Positions 37,081 through 45,226 are shown, counted from the stretch's first letter. The stretch is 64,000 bases of DNA from Methanohalophilus mahii DSM 5219 (GCF_000025865.1 NC_014002.1:1488001-1552000), one strand, 5' to 3'. Numbers and translations: made by a program. The notes: generated by a model not told the origin, from the sequence alone.

Positions 37081-37113
37081 GGTTTATACTTATGTAGTAA
37101 ACTAAGTTTCTAA
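37081..37113 (-). promoter_or_regulatory. Promoter of the giant surface gene with GTTTCTAA box
   Basis: On the minus strand AGTATAAACC (37081-37090) is a TATA box about 60 bases upstream of the start codon. TTAGAAAC (plus strand GTTTCTAA, 37106-37113) lies about 17 bases further upstream, the same arrangement as in the short paralogue's promoter. Confidence 0.55.
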
Positions 37114-37202
37114 CTATCCGTATATTTCTTCTAAACAAAAATTGCAAGCAAAAGTAGGCAAGTTGAAAGATGATTCAGGTCAGAAAGGCCAATCTTAATT
37201 GA

Positions 37203-37934
37203 TTATACTTTGGTGAAAATGGAACCATCAAAAATTTGGCTCATAACTTTTATAGCATTATCCGGTATTTGTGTCTTTTTCCCTTTATCTCCGTATTCCA
37301 TGTTCAAATAATCCGAAGGATTTTTACAGACACCATTTTTGGGATCAGAGGGGTCATAGTCCTCAATGAAAATAACACACCCTGTAAATCCCAGATCTTT
37401 TTCCACATGATCCAGTGCATAGTTTACTCCATAAGGGCAACCCACGCCGGGCATGAAATATTTGTATCCTTCTTCTTTCTTCTGTTTAAGCCAGGGAAAG
37501 AGGTTTGAGTCGCTATCAATAATAAAAATCCTGTCGCTTGTAAATTCATATTCCTTAAGAACATCAATCATTTTTCCCAGAGAACATGGAATATTACATT
37601 TTTTGTCATTTAATTTAAGGCAATCCTGACTTTTCCTGCCATCAGAGGGATTATTTAGAGGACATGAATTTTGTCCCAGAGGTTTTGCACAGTAAGGAAG
37701 GAATGACACACATTTATCCAACTCTTCTTCAACAACTCTGCTTATGTCCATTGATGGAGGATAAACAGCAACATTGGGGTTTTTAGGTATTGTTTTTTGC
37801 CTATTCAATCCACATTTCCTTGCCACCATGAATTTGTTGATTGAATAGGGAGTCAAAGCATACACTAATTCTCTGAAAGAAGGGGAACTTTGTTGTTTCG
37901 TGCAGTCTGAGGGAGTAGATTGTGTCATGCTCAT
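37203..37934 (-). CDS. Cysteine-rich protein, possibly DUF116-like
   Basis: The 243-residue soluble protein has about eleven cysteines in the order FLPYCAKPLGQNSCP, SQDCLKL, KCNIPCSLGKM, PGVGCPYG, FTGCVIF and NGVCKN. The arrangement of an early LPYC, a central Cys cluster, an IFIIDSDSN strand and a late GVGCP resembles DUF116 proteins, but the match is weak and I do not claim it firmly. No signal peptide is visible, so it is probably cytoplasmic. The ATG at 37934 has no Shine-Dalgarno, and two TATA-like stretches lie just upstream. It interrupts the run of surface-protein genes. Confidence 0.6.
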   Translation of the reverse strand: MSMTQSTPSDCTKQQSSPSFRELVYALTPYSINKFMVARKCGLNRQKTIPKNPNVAVYPPSMDISRVVEEELDKCVSFLPYCAKPLGQNSCPLNNPSDGRKSQDCLKLNDKKCNIPCSLGKMIDVLKEYEFTSDRIFIIDSDSNLFPWLKQKKEEGYKYFMPGVGCPYGVNYALDHVEKDLGFTGCVIFIEDYDPSDPKNGVCKNPSDYLNMEYGDKGKKTQIPDNAIKVMSQIFDGSIFTKV

Positions 37935-38067
37935 AATTATAATAAGTATTATTATATATCTATTTCTATCTAAAATATTATATATTTGACGGTTTTATTC
38001 TATACATGCAACTGTACTTTTTTGTTACTAACACAGGTTTGACTAATAAAATCCATCGTAACAAAGA

Positions 38068-38086
38068 TTAGAAACACAGTTTCTAA
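38068..38086. promoter_or_regulatory. Perfect inverted repeat of the GTTTCTAA motif
   Basis: TTAGAAAC, three bases, then GTTTCTAA. The same half-site recurs singly upstream of the two VPXXXP-CTERM genes and at 44551-44558. The palindrome lies between the winged-helix gene and the downstream DUF116-like gene. It may be an operator, or in RNA an 8-bp hairpin ending the upstream transcript. Confidence 0.5.
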
Positions 38087-38125
38087 ACATTGTTTTTAAC
38101 TTTGGTTTTTGCTATTAACACATCT

Positions 38126-38371
38126 TTAAAGTTTCAGTATCATTGCAAGATCGTGGAAGGTTTTTCCTTTTTCAGTAGTCACATATTGGTCTCCTTCCTT
38201 ACGTATCAATTCTTTTTTTTCCAGCATTTCCAGATATTTTTTTGCAATACTGAAGTTTAAATTTGCATTATATACAATCTGGGTTTTGTTTGCCCCACTC
38301 ATTGCTGCGTCTAATATCTCAGCCGAAATATCGATTCTGCTTCTTCGTTTAATGGCCACCACCTCCACCAT
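38126..38371 (-). CDS. Small winged-helix transcriptional regulator
   Basis: The 81-residue ORF from ATG 38371 encodes a winged helix: RRSRIDISAEILDAAMSGANKTQIVYNANLNFSIAK is the helix-turn-helix region and YLEMLEKKELIRKEGDQYVTTEKGKTF the wing. Similar small archaeal regulators normally begin MKRRSRIDI. Here that point falls on ATT (38353-38351), placed seven bases after a perfect GGAGGT (38366-38361) that lies inside the longer ORF, so AUU may be the real start giving 75 residues. Its position in the surface gene region makes it a candidate regulator of the GTTTCTAA sites, which is inference. Confidence 0.8.
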   Translation of the reverse strand: MVEVVAIKRRSRIDISAEILDAAMSGANKTQIVYNANLNFSIAKKYLEMLEKKELIRKEGDQYVTTEKGKTFHDLAMILKL

Positions 38372-38450
38372 TTACTCTTTCAAAGGGGACAAACAAATCT
38401 CAATAAACCCCACAAAGTAAAGGCTGAGCATTTCAGACTCCCCATATATT

Positions 38451-38954
38451 TCATTTTGACCGGTACCTGAGCACTACAAATACGGCTATTATAATTATTA
38501 ATCCCAGCAAAACAAATTGGAACATTGAGTTATCCTGAAATGTTTCCATGTTGTCTTTATTCACATTAAGATCCAGTTCGATAGTATCGCCGGGGTTTGC
38601 ATTTACAAGTTTATTCCCGTCATATTCTGCTTCATTTCCGTTTACATAAATTGCTATATCTTCGAAATCTTCAGGTTCAGCTGTCACAATCAGGCCATTT
38701 CCCGAAAGATCACCATAAACCCCTGAGTTACTGGTTTGAACGCTTCCTATAATCTGGTCGTTTATTTTTGCTGTAATGTTTGTACCAGGATCTGCCTGTG
38801 AACCATCAATTGTTACATTTCCTTTGATAATTAATGGTAAAGATGGCATTTGTGGGCTTTCTTCCGCTGTTGCTACTGATATTGCTGATACTGAAAGTAA
38901 CATGAATACTTGTAGTATTATAACCAGCACTCGCCCGGTTCCAGTACATTGCAT
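38451..38954 (-). CDS. Small membrane-anchored exported protein, function unknown
   Basis: The 167-residue protein has a signal peptide (about 8-30, ending ATAEE), a beta-rich outer domain with PSLPLIIKGNVTIDGSQADPGT and a C-terminal helix FQFVLLGLIIIIAVFVVL followed by RYRSK. The outer domain is homologous to that of the next gene upstream (39051-39737), sharing the PSLPLI..G.V opening, PGT, and EPxDxE segments. No VPXXXP motif is present, so it is probably a simple transmembrane anchor. The function is not recognised. Confidence 0.68.
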   Translation of the reverse strand: MQCTGTGRVLVIILQVFMLLSVSAISVATAEESPQMPSLPLIIKGNVTIDGSQADPGTNITAKINDQIIGSVQTSNSGVYGDLSGNGLIVTAEPEDFEDIAIYVNGNEAEYDGNKLVNANPGDTIELDLNVNKDNMETFQDNSMFQFVLLGLIIIIAVFVVLRYRSK

Positions 38955-38979
38955 GGTATCACATCACTTGATTGGGATC

Positions 38980-39003
38980 AGGCCGATCATTAAGGATCGG
39001 CCT
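38980..39003. other. Nine-base-pair hairpin upstream of the small exported protein gene
   Basis: AGGCCGATC, a six-base loop and GATCGGCCT form a perfect stem about 30-50 bases before the start codon at 38954. On the plus strand it is followed by TTTTT, on the minus strand (the direction of the genes) it is not, so for these genes it is more likely an mRNA processing or stability element than a terminator. Confidence 0.6.
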
Positions 39004-39050
39004 TTTTAGCTAATAAGAGGAGCTATTCTGTCTGGCTGAATCTCTTTGTT

Positions 39051-39737
39051 TTACTCCTCTTTTTTGTATTTCAAGAAGGCAATTATTCCCAGAAGTGCCA
39101 CCAGTACTATTGCCATAACACCGATTCCTGTCATTGAAGTGACCGGTGATTCAGGTGCTGGCACATCTTCTCCTGCAGTTTCCCCGGAAGAACTGACTCC
39201 TGCAGAAGCGGTACTGTCTAACTCGCTCTCATCACCTGTGCTTTCACTTGTTGTTGCCTGATCCACACCACCGGTTGAAGTTGATGAACCTGCCATTGCG
39301 CCACTTGATCCATCTGATGATCCTGTATCTTCACTGCCTGTAGACGGTGCTGTAAGACTGAGTTCAATAACGTCACCTGGTTGGGAATCAGCCAGTTCAG
39401 CTGTAGCATATAGACCTGTTTCCATACCGCCTACATAGAACTTCAGATTTTCGTAGTCGCCGGGTTCACAGGTTATTGCAAGCTGATTTTCTTTGCTAAT
39501 AATTCCATCTGATTGCAGGGTGGTTGAACCAACTTCTTTGCCATCAAGTTGTGCTGTTACTTCTGTTCCGGCAGGTGCTGCATTATCTCCCTGGTTTACT
39601 TCTCCCTCCACTATCAGGGGTAATGAAGGAATACTTCCTTCTGAAGCGCTACATGCCGGAATCATTGCTATTGCTAATAATACTATGAATACCTGTAAGA
39701 TTGATTTGTATCTGTTAAAGCTCCCCGTTTCGCTCAT
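39051..39737 (-). CDS. Membrane-anchored exported protein with Ser/Thr-rich linker
   Basis: The 228-residue protein starts at an ATG behind GGTGAT. A signal sequence is followed by an outer domain beginning SIPSLPLIVEGEVNQGDN, related to the downstream neighbour. Then comes a Ser/Thr/Gly-rich stretch of about 60 residues, probably an O-glycosylated spacer. The end is VPAPESPVTSM, a hydrophobic helix and KYKKEE. The VPAPESP sequence resembles but does not exactly match VPXXXP, so archaeosortase processing is uncertain. The function is unknown. Confidence 0.68.
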   Translation of the reverse strand: MSETGSFNRYKSILQVFIVLLAIAMIPACSASEGSIPSLPLIVEGEVNQGDNAAPAGTEVTAQLDGKEVGSTTLQSDGIISKENQLAITCEPGDYENLKFYVGGMETGLYATAELADSQPGDVIELSLTAPSTGSEDTGSSDGSSGAMAGSSTSTGGVDQATTSESTGDESELDSTASAGVSSSGETAGEDVPAPESPVTSMTGIGVMAIVLVALLGIIAFLKYKKEE

Positions 39738-39775
39738 CTAATCACCTATTTAATCTGTATGATCATAAAAATAAA

Positions 39776-39801
39776 AAAGGTGAGTTGATTAACCCACCTT
39801 T
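39776..39801 (-). terminator. Intrinsic-type terminator of the three-repeat secreted protein gene
   Basis: AAAGGTGGGTT and AACTCACCTTT pair (one G-U) around AATC on the minus strand, followed by TTTATTTTTATG. This is a clear stem with a U-tract about 30 bases after the stop at 39831. Confidence 0.75.
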
Positions 39802-39830
39802 ACTTTTCGCTTTTTTTTCTCAGTCTTCAA

Positions 39831-41837
39831 TCAGAACCCGTTAAGGTTGTCTTCCTGAGTCACGTAGACCCAGTAAGCCTCGTATTGTTCCATCTCAAAG
39901 ACGTCTGTTCCTACATGGTTGCCAGAGATTACTCCAGTTTCACCGTTGTGTCCTACCATCTCATATGACATTGTTGCAGGATCGTATGGCCCCTTTACCA
40001 GAGTGTAAGATTCATCGATCGAAGCAAGTGTCACTTCGGCAGACAGAGTGTTCAAAGCTGTGTAACCAATGGTGTTCCAGCCTTCATAGACTGTCATTGA
40101 GGCAGGTGCTGAAGGTACTTCTGGTTCAAGCACGTCCTCGGCAATTACCTGAGTGCAGTCATCGGAACTCTTGATCCAGTATCCCTTGAGTGGTTCGAAG
40201 TCAGTGACAGTGTCCCAGGTGCCTGAAGATGCATTGTAGTATACAAGTGCATCATAGTTGACATCTGCAAGGACATAGCCAACACTGCTGTTGTTCAGTT
40301 CAAATGGTACTGACATGAAGTTCCAGCCGGGCTGGATTGCAATTCCTTCTGGAAGGACCACATCGATTGTGGTTTCCCCACCAACTGGATACTCGTTCAT
40401 CTCGGTGTCAACAACCACACCGTCAAAGGTGTATGTACCTTCTTCATTTGCAGCACTGACAGTGTATTCGAAGCTTGTTTCACCATCAAGGATGAAGGTT
40501 ACTTCGTTACCATCTACAATGCTGTTGGGTACACCGAGTGTGGAACTGACGTACTCGAAGCCCTCAGGAATCGTCTCAACAACACTGGAACCCACGCCGT
40601 CTTCCTCAACTGTGACGCTTACGTTGAACTCATCACATGGCCCGACTTCTGCCGGATCAGGCATGATGTCCCTGGTTGCGTTGACTACAGGTGGTATTTC
40701 AACCTGTGTGTCACAGCTGATATCCTGTACATTTACACCCGGTCCCATATCGAACTCACCGGCAAAGTCAAACATGCCTGGTGTAGCGTCTCCGGGGATC
40801 TGGACAGTGTAACTGTAAGTACCATCTGCGGGAGCAGAAAGTTCTACCCATCTGACCATGTCACCATCTGGAGTACCACCATTGTTTGCACTGGTTACGG
40901 TCCAGCCTGCTGGAGCAGTATCCTCAATGATGAGTTTGGTTGCATCATCGCCTGCTGTGATATCCAGTTCGACGGTAATTTCGTCACCTGGTGCGGCAGT
41001 TGCTGGCAGGTTTCTGCAGACATCTGATTCACCGTTTACTGGTGCTTCACCTGTCACTTCAACCTGTGTGTCACAGCTGATATCCTGTACATTTACACCT
41101 GGTCCCATATCGAACTCACCGGCAAAGTCAAACATGCCTGGTGTAGCGTCTCCGGGGATCTGGACTGTGTAACTGTAGGTACCATCTGCGGGAGCAGAAA
41201 GTTCTACCCATCTTACTGAGCCATCATCTGGAGTACCTCCATTGTCTGCACCGATTACGGTCCAGCCTGCTGGAGCAGCATCCTCAATGATGAGTTTGGT
41301 CGCATCATCACCTGCTGTGATATCCAGTTCGACGGTAATCTCGTCACCTGGTGCGGCCGTTGCTGGCAGACTTCTGCAGACATCGGATTCAACGACAGGT
41401 GCTCCGCCTTCTACTACTTCAACCTGTGTGTCACAGCTGATGTCCTGTACATTTACACCTGGTCCCATATCGAACTCACCGGCAAAGTCAAACATGCCTG
41501 GTGTAGCGTCTCCGGGGATCTGGACAGTGTAACTGTAGGTACCATCTGCTGGTTTTGCAAGTTCAATCCATCTGACCGTGTCACCATCTGGAGTACCTCC
41601 ATTGTCTGCACCGGTTACGGTCCAGCCTGCTGGGGCAGCATCCTCAATGATGAGTTTGGTCGCATCGCCAGCCGCAGTGATATCAAGTTCAACGGTAATT
41701 TCGTCACCTGGTGCGGCAGTTGCTGGTAGTTGCCTGCACACATCGGATTGTGCTGCAGCCGATGAGATCATCGGTATTGCGACTACCAACACCAAAGCCA
41801 TGATGCCGAGCAATCTTAACATATTGTTTATTTTCAT
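39831..41837 (-). CDS. Secreted protein with three 120-residue repeats
   Basis: The 668-residue protein has a signal peptide ending SSAAA, then three tandem repeats beginning SDVCRQLPATAAPGDEITVE (coding about 41747-41388, 41387-41028 and 41027-40689). Each has two cysteines (DVCR and DISCDT) likely to form a disulfide. A further beta domain (DIMPDPAEVGPCDEFNVSV) and a C-terminal region with QPGWNFMSVPF, YNASSGTWDT and LKGYWIKSS follow, a pattern seen in archaeal and bacterial surface proteins. It has no CTERM tail or second membrane helix. It lies 54 bases after the dockerin-like gene and is probably co-expressed and abundant. Confidence 0.75.
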   Translation of the reverse strand: MKINNMLRLLGIMALVLVVAIPMISSAAAQSDVCRQLPATAAPGDEITVELDITAAGDATKLIIEDAAPAGWTVTGADNGGTPDGDTVRWIELAKPADGTYSYTVQIPGDATPGMFDFAGEFDMGPGVNVQDISCDTQVEVVEGGAPVVESDVCRSLPATAAPGDEITVELDITAGDDATKLIIEDAAPAGWTVIGADNGGTPDDGSVRWVELSAPADGTYSYTVQIPGDATPGMFDFAGEFDMGPGVNVQDISCDTQVEVTGEAPVNGESDVCRNLPATAAPGDEITVELDITAGDDATKLIIEDTAPAGWTVTSANNGGTPDGDMVRWVELSAPADGTYSYTVQIPGDATPGMFDFAGEFDMGPGVNVQDISCDTQVEIPPVVNATRDIMPDPAEVGPCDEFNVSVTVEEDGVGSSVVETIPEGFEYVSSTLGVPNSIVDGNEVTFILDGETSFEYTVSAANEEGTYTFDGVVVDTEMNEYPVGGETTIDVVLPEGIAIQPGWNFMSVPFELNNSSVGYVLADVNYDALVYYNASSGTWDTVTDFEPLKGYWIKSSDDCTQVIAEDVLEPEVPSAPASMTVYEGWNTIGYTALNTLSAEVTLASIDESYTLVKGPYDPATMSYEMVGHNGETGVISGNHVGTDVFEMEQYEAYWVYVTQEDNLNGF

Positions 41838-41856
41838 AATGAACCCCCTTGAGTTA

Positions 41857-41881
41857 AAGTTGGGAGGGGCACTCCCAACTT
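41857..41881. other. Perfect 10-bp hairpin between two secreted protein genes
   Basis: AAGTTGGGAG, five bases, CTCCCAACTT. It occupies most of the 54-base gap between the stop at 41892 and the start at 41837, just before the AAGGGGG Shine-Dalgarno. No U-tract follows, so mRNA stabilisation, processing or partial attenuation between the two genes is more likely than full termination. Confidence 0.75.
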
Positions 41882-41891
41882 ACCATGTTCT

Positions 41892-44012
41892 TTAGCAATA
41901 CTCCTCACCTGACAGGAAGTAGTCAATCAGTTCTGAAATTTCACTGATAGACATCTGTCCACCGAGGTAGTCATCTACTGCTGCGGAAATCTCACTGAGT
42001 TCAATTATGCAGTTCTCGTTTGCATCGTACTCATTGTACTCTGGTGTTGGCTCCTGTGGTTCTTCGCCATCATCAATCATGTCCGGTGGGATGAACAGCC
42101 TGATGTCACCGTGGGTGACTGCAAGGTTGTCAGTGCAGAACTCATCATCGATCTGCAGGTACAGTGCATCCACACAGGTCCAATCTCCACTGCAGTCAGT
42201 GTCGAAGTGACCTACTGTAAAGGTATCATCAGATGGGTGTGGTACAACGCTCAGCAGATCGACATTTGACCACATCAGATTTTGATCTGCAGGTTTCAGG
42301 GTCTGTCCAAGATCCAGAGCATGCTGATCCATTACCTTGGTGTTGTTTGGATAGAATGCTTCCTTTATGGAGACATCAGTCAGCCTGACATCGTAGAGTG
42401 TTACAACATCGTTTGCATCCATGTCGATGTATGCGTGGTCTACACCTTCAGTGAACTCTCCATCGTTGTTTCTGTCAACGTATTTTATGAGGTCATAGTT
42501 TGAGAACACCTCAGTGAGTGTATACTCTACATCGATGTTACACAGGCTTACCTTGGTACCGCATTCTGGCCACTCTTCCATTTCAAAGAATGGACTGTTC
42601 GGGTCGTTTACAGGTACATACAGTCTGTGATCTCCAACTGTGACAGCCTTGTCATAATGGAATTCATCTGTCATCTGCTGGAAGTAAAGCTTGTCTGGAC
42701 AGGTCCAGTCTCCGGTGCAGTCAGAATCGATGTAACCCAAGCTTTCATTCAATGGCCCGAGTACTCCAAGTACGTCACCTGTATCTGCATCGTTAGATGC
42801 GACAACAGACCATGCATCATACATGAATGGATCTTCAAATCCTGGCAGGGATGCTTCAACATCCACCAGTCTGATATCTCCCTCATCGACAACAGTGTTA
42901 CCATTTGCATCAAGATAGAGGTCGTCTCCAAGGGTGTATCCTGGAAGTCCGTCGTTGTCGACATACCTGATAAGACTCTGGTCACTCGGTGTGAGGTCGT
43001 GTCCGAGATCGAATTCATCACAAATCTTTACCTTGGTGTTTGGACCATAGTTTGTGGAAACTTCAGTCAATCTTATGTCGCCAAAGGATACTTTTGAGTT
43101 ATTATCCATGTCAACATACCATTCAGTGTCACCACCATAGGTGTAGGATGCAAGTTGTGCATCAAGGTTTGTCATTAACATGTAGGTTGCATCGTGGTCA
43201 CCCTGTACGACCTTGGTACCACATTCAGGTACACATTCATCACCTGGTGGGATGTAGAGTCTGGTGTCACCAATTGTTACAACTTCATCGAACCACCATG
43301 AGTCTTCACCATGTGGCTGAATGAGGTAGAGCTTGTCAGAGCAGGTCCAGTCACCGCTGTTGTCGGCATCAACCCATTTTACAAGGTCGCCGGCACATCC
43401 GCTTCCGATTGCTTCAACTTCCATTCCAAATGCGGGATGGCTACTGTTAATCCTGTCCCATGACTGTCCATCTACTCCCTGTGCCTGTTCAAATTCACCG
43501 GCATTAGATTCATCAAGGGAATAAACATCCACTGCGGGCAGGTCTGTTAAAAGTATGTCCCCTCTTGAAAGTTTTCCGTCATTGTCAAGATCAAAAGCGA
43601 CACCATCATAGAGGTCATACTTTTCGTTGTCATTGACATCAACATAGACGATTGGACAGTTAATTACTTCCTCGATAACATCCTGATTGTCCATGTCTTC
43701 TGGTGCAACCTTTGTGTTTGGATCATAATTTGTGTGCCAGTTAGAAATACGTATGTCACCGGCTGTAATAATCAGTTCTTCCTGACCATTGTAATCGGGC
43801 TCCATGTCAACATAGTAATAGCCGTGTAGTGACTTTACTATAGTAGCATTTGGAGCATCATACAGGACAAACGTAGTCTCCTGATCACATTGTTCTACTT
43901 CTGTGCCGCAGGGTTTTTCCCAGCAGCCTTTTACGTCCTCTGCTGCAGCTGCGCCTGTAAAGGCCAGGCATAACATTGCCACAAGCATAAGAACACTAAT
44001 CTTCCATTGCAT
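41892..44012 (-). CDS. Large secreted calcium-binding-like protein with dockerin-like tail
   Basis: The 706-residue protein has a signal peptide ending GAAAA and starts behind GGAGGT. Three long repeats share ECGTKV, GDIRLT, NYxPNTKV and CTGDWTC-like segments and contain EF-hand-like loops such as DLDNDGKLSRGD and DRNNDGEFTEG. The C-terminus, YDANENCIIELSEISAAVDDYLGG with SISEISELIDYFL, is the dockerin-like module common in methanosarcinal surface proteins. No cohesin is visible in the window. It is strongly acidic. A structured leader precedes it. Confidence 0.75.
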   Translation of the reverse strand: MQWKISVLMLVAMLCLAFTGAAAAEDVKGCWEKPCGTEVEQCDQETTFVLYDAPNATIVKSLHGYYYVDMEPDYNGQEELIITAGDIRISNWHTNYDPNTKVAPEDMDNQDVIEEVINCPIVYVDVNDNEKYDLYDGVAFDLDNDGKLSRGDILLTDLPAVDVYSLDESNAGEFEQAQGVDGQSWDRINSSHPAFGMEVEAIGSGCAGDLVKWVDADNSGDWTCSDKLYLIQPHGEDSWWFDEVVTIGDTRLYIPPGDECVPECGTKVVQGDHDATYMLMTNLDAQLASYTYGGDTEWYVDMDNNSKVSFGDIRLTEVSTNYGPNTKVKICDEFDLGHDLTPSDQSLIRYVDNDGLPGYTLGDDLYLDANGNTVVDEGDIRLVDVEASLPGFEDPFMYDAWSVVASNDADTGDVLGVLGPLNESLGYIDSDCTGDWTCPDKLYFQQMTDEFHYDKAVTVGDHRLYVPVNDPNSPFFEMEEWPECGTKVSLCNIDVEYTLTEVFSNYDLIKYVDRNNDGEFTEGVDHAYIDMDANDVVTLYDVRLTDVSIKEAFYPNNTKVMDQHALDLGQTLKPADQNLMWSNVDLLSVVPHPSDDTFTVGHFDTDCSGDWTCVDALYLQIDDEFCTDNLAVTHGDIRLFIPPDMIDDGEEPQEPTPEYNEYDANENCIIELSEISAAVDDYLGGQMSISEISELIDYFLSGEEYC

Positions 44013-44079
44013 TCCTTTTTACCTCCGTTGAGATCTGATCTTATTTTCATTTCATAGCGGTCAAAAGGGATGCAGTTAA

Positions 44080-44198
44080 CCGGAACAGCCCACTTGCTTT
44101 AAAGGGAAGGAATTAACAGTCCCGATAACAATCGGGAGGTCAACACCTTCAACAACAAACGCTCTCACTTCCTTCCCCTGCAAGTGAAGCTGTTCGGG
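44080..44198 (-). ncRNA. Highly structured leader RNA upstream of the dockerin-like gene
   Basis: Nested complementary segments close a multi-branched fold: 44080-44089 with 44189-44198 (9 of 10 pairs), 44091-44097 with 44180-44186 (7 of 7), and 44104-44112 with 44169-44177 (9 of 9). Inside are two hairpins, CCCGAT-ATCGGG at 44121-44136 with a four-base loop, and AGGT-ACCT at 44137-44148. A minus-strand TATA box at 44247-44256 predicts a start near 44225, so the fold would occupy most of a leader of about 210 bases. I recognise no known riboswitch class. An independent small RNA is also possible. Confidence 0.65.
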
Positions 44199-44246
44199 TA
44201 CCACCACCATACCCCTTACCACTTCACATTAATCTACATCACGAAT

Positions 44247-44256
44247 CCTTATATAC
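44247..44256 (-). promoter_or_regulatory. TATA box for the structured leader and secreted protein operon
   Basis: On the minus strand GTATATAAGG, preceded by TTAAGA, is the best TATA element in this gap. It would start transcription near 44225, before the structured leader. Confidence 0.6.
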
Positions 44257-44675
44257 TCTTAAGAACCGCTGATTAGTACCATAAGTAAGAATCTATAATA
44301 GGTGGATCAAAAAAAAGCAGATTCAGAAAAACACAAGCATTAACCTTGCAGCATTGCTTTTTTGGTTCGTCTATGTCTGCCTATATAATATCTATATGAT
44401 TATGATTATATTCTACAGGTAAATCTTCAGTTCTTGCTAATAAATATTCAGCAATTGCCGAATATTATATTTCATATGTTACAACAACCTCGCAGCAATG
44501 CTTTTTTCCAATAAGCATGCAATATAATCCTTTTTGCTCAAAAAAACAATGTTTCTAAACTCATTTCTTCATTTTGTTTTAGTATAATCAATAAAAATAG
44601 TATAAAGGAGCCTGGGAAAAGTTATTTACATACTAAAAGAGAGTTTATTTGCAGTCATTATCATGGGGGTATTTA
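44257..44675. other. Intergenic region with short repeats, no gene seen
   Basis: About 420 AT-rich bases. Two near-identical 22-base elements (20 of 22 match) lie at 44342-44363 and 44486-44507, each ending in TGCTTTTTT. A 7-bp inverted repeat (AATATTC, GAATATT) is at 44443-44466 and a GTTTCTAA box at 44551-44558. TATA-like stretches near 44578-44605 should drive the nitroreductase gene. Confidence 0.5.
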
Positions 44676-45176
44676 ATGGAAGTTTTTGAAGCAATAGAGA
44701 AGCGCACCAGCATTCGGCAGTTTCTTCCCCGCGAAGTCCCTGCCGATACCCTGGATAAAATACTTTATGCAGGCACCCAGGCACCGAACGCCTTTAACAG
44801 CGAACCCTGGGAATTCATACTTGTCAAAGATGAAAAACTAAGGGCTCGTCTTGCTGATATGAGAAAAAAGGCACCCGAGCAGCAGAAGGCCATTGAGACA
44901 GCGTCCGTTATTGTCGTGGTCTGTTATGACAAGAAATTCGGGGACGAGGCTGTAGGCTCAACATATGCCTGCATAGAGAACATGCTGCTTGCTGCAACTG
45001 CTGAAGGACTGGCAGGTGTAACCCTTACATTCCATGGTAAAAAAGCAATGGACATGTTCGGTATTCCGGATGGTTTTGATATAGCATCCGTAATTCCTAT
45101 GGGATACCCGGCAGAATCTCCTGAAAAACCTACTCGTGTGGCAGTCAGGGATAAAATGCACATAGATAAGTTTTAA
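44676..45176 (+). CDS. Nitroreductase family FMN oxidoreductase
   Basis: From ATG 44676 behind GGGGGT the protein has 166 residues. The N-terminus FEAIEKRTSIRQFLPREVPADTLDKIL with APNAFNSEPWEFILVKD is the FMN-binding pattern of nitroreductases; the C-terminal half has GSTYACIENMLLAATAEGLAGV and IPMGYPAESPEKPTR. Members reduce nitro compounds, quinones or flavins with NAD(P)H or F420H2, and the substrate cannot be told here. It heads a plus-strand run with rubrerythrin-like, FprA and FTR genes, pointing to an oxygen-response role. Confidence 0.88.
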   Translation: MEVFEAIEKRTSIRQFLPREVPADTLDKILYAGTQAPNAFNSEPWEFILVKDEKLRARLADMRKKAPEQQKAIETASVIVVVCYDKKFGDEAVGSTYACIENMLLAATAEGLAGVTLTFHGKKAMDMFGIPDGFDIASVIPMGYPAESPEKPTRVAVRDKMHIDKF

Positions 45177-45226
45177 TTACTCATATTGTCAAATATAATA
45201 GCTACTGATTGTGGGAGTTGAATAAA

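Noticed and set aside
37022-37147. N-terminal extension of the giant surface protein
   Set aside because: It overlaps the TATA box and GTTTCTAA site, and the signal peptide begins at the ATG at 37021 behind GGAG.
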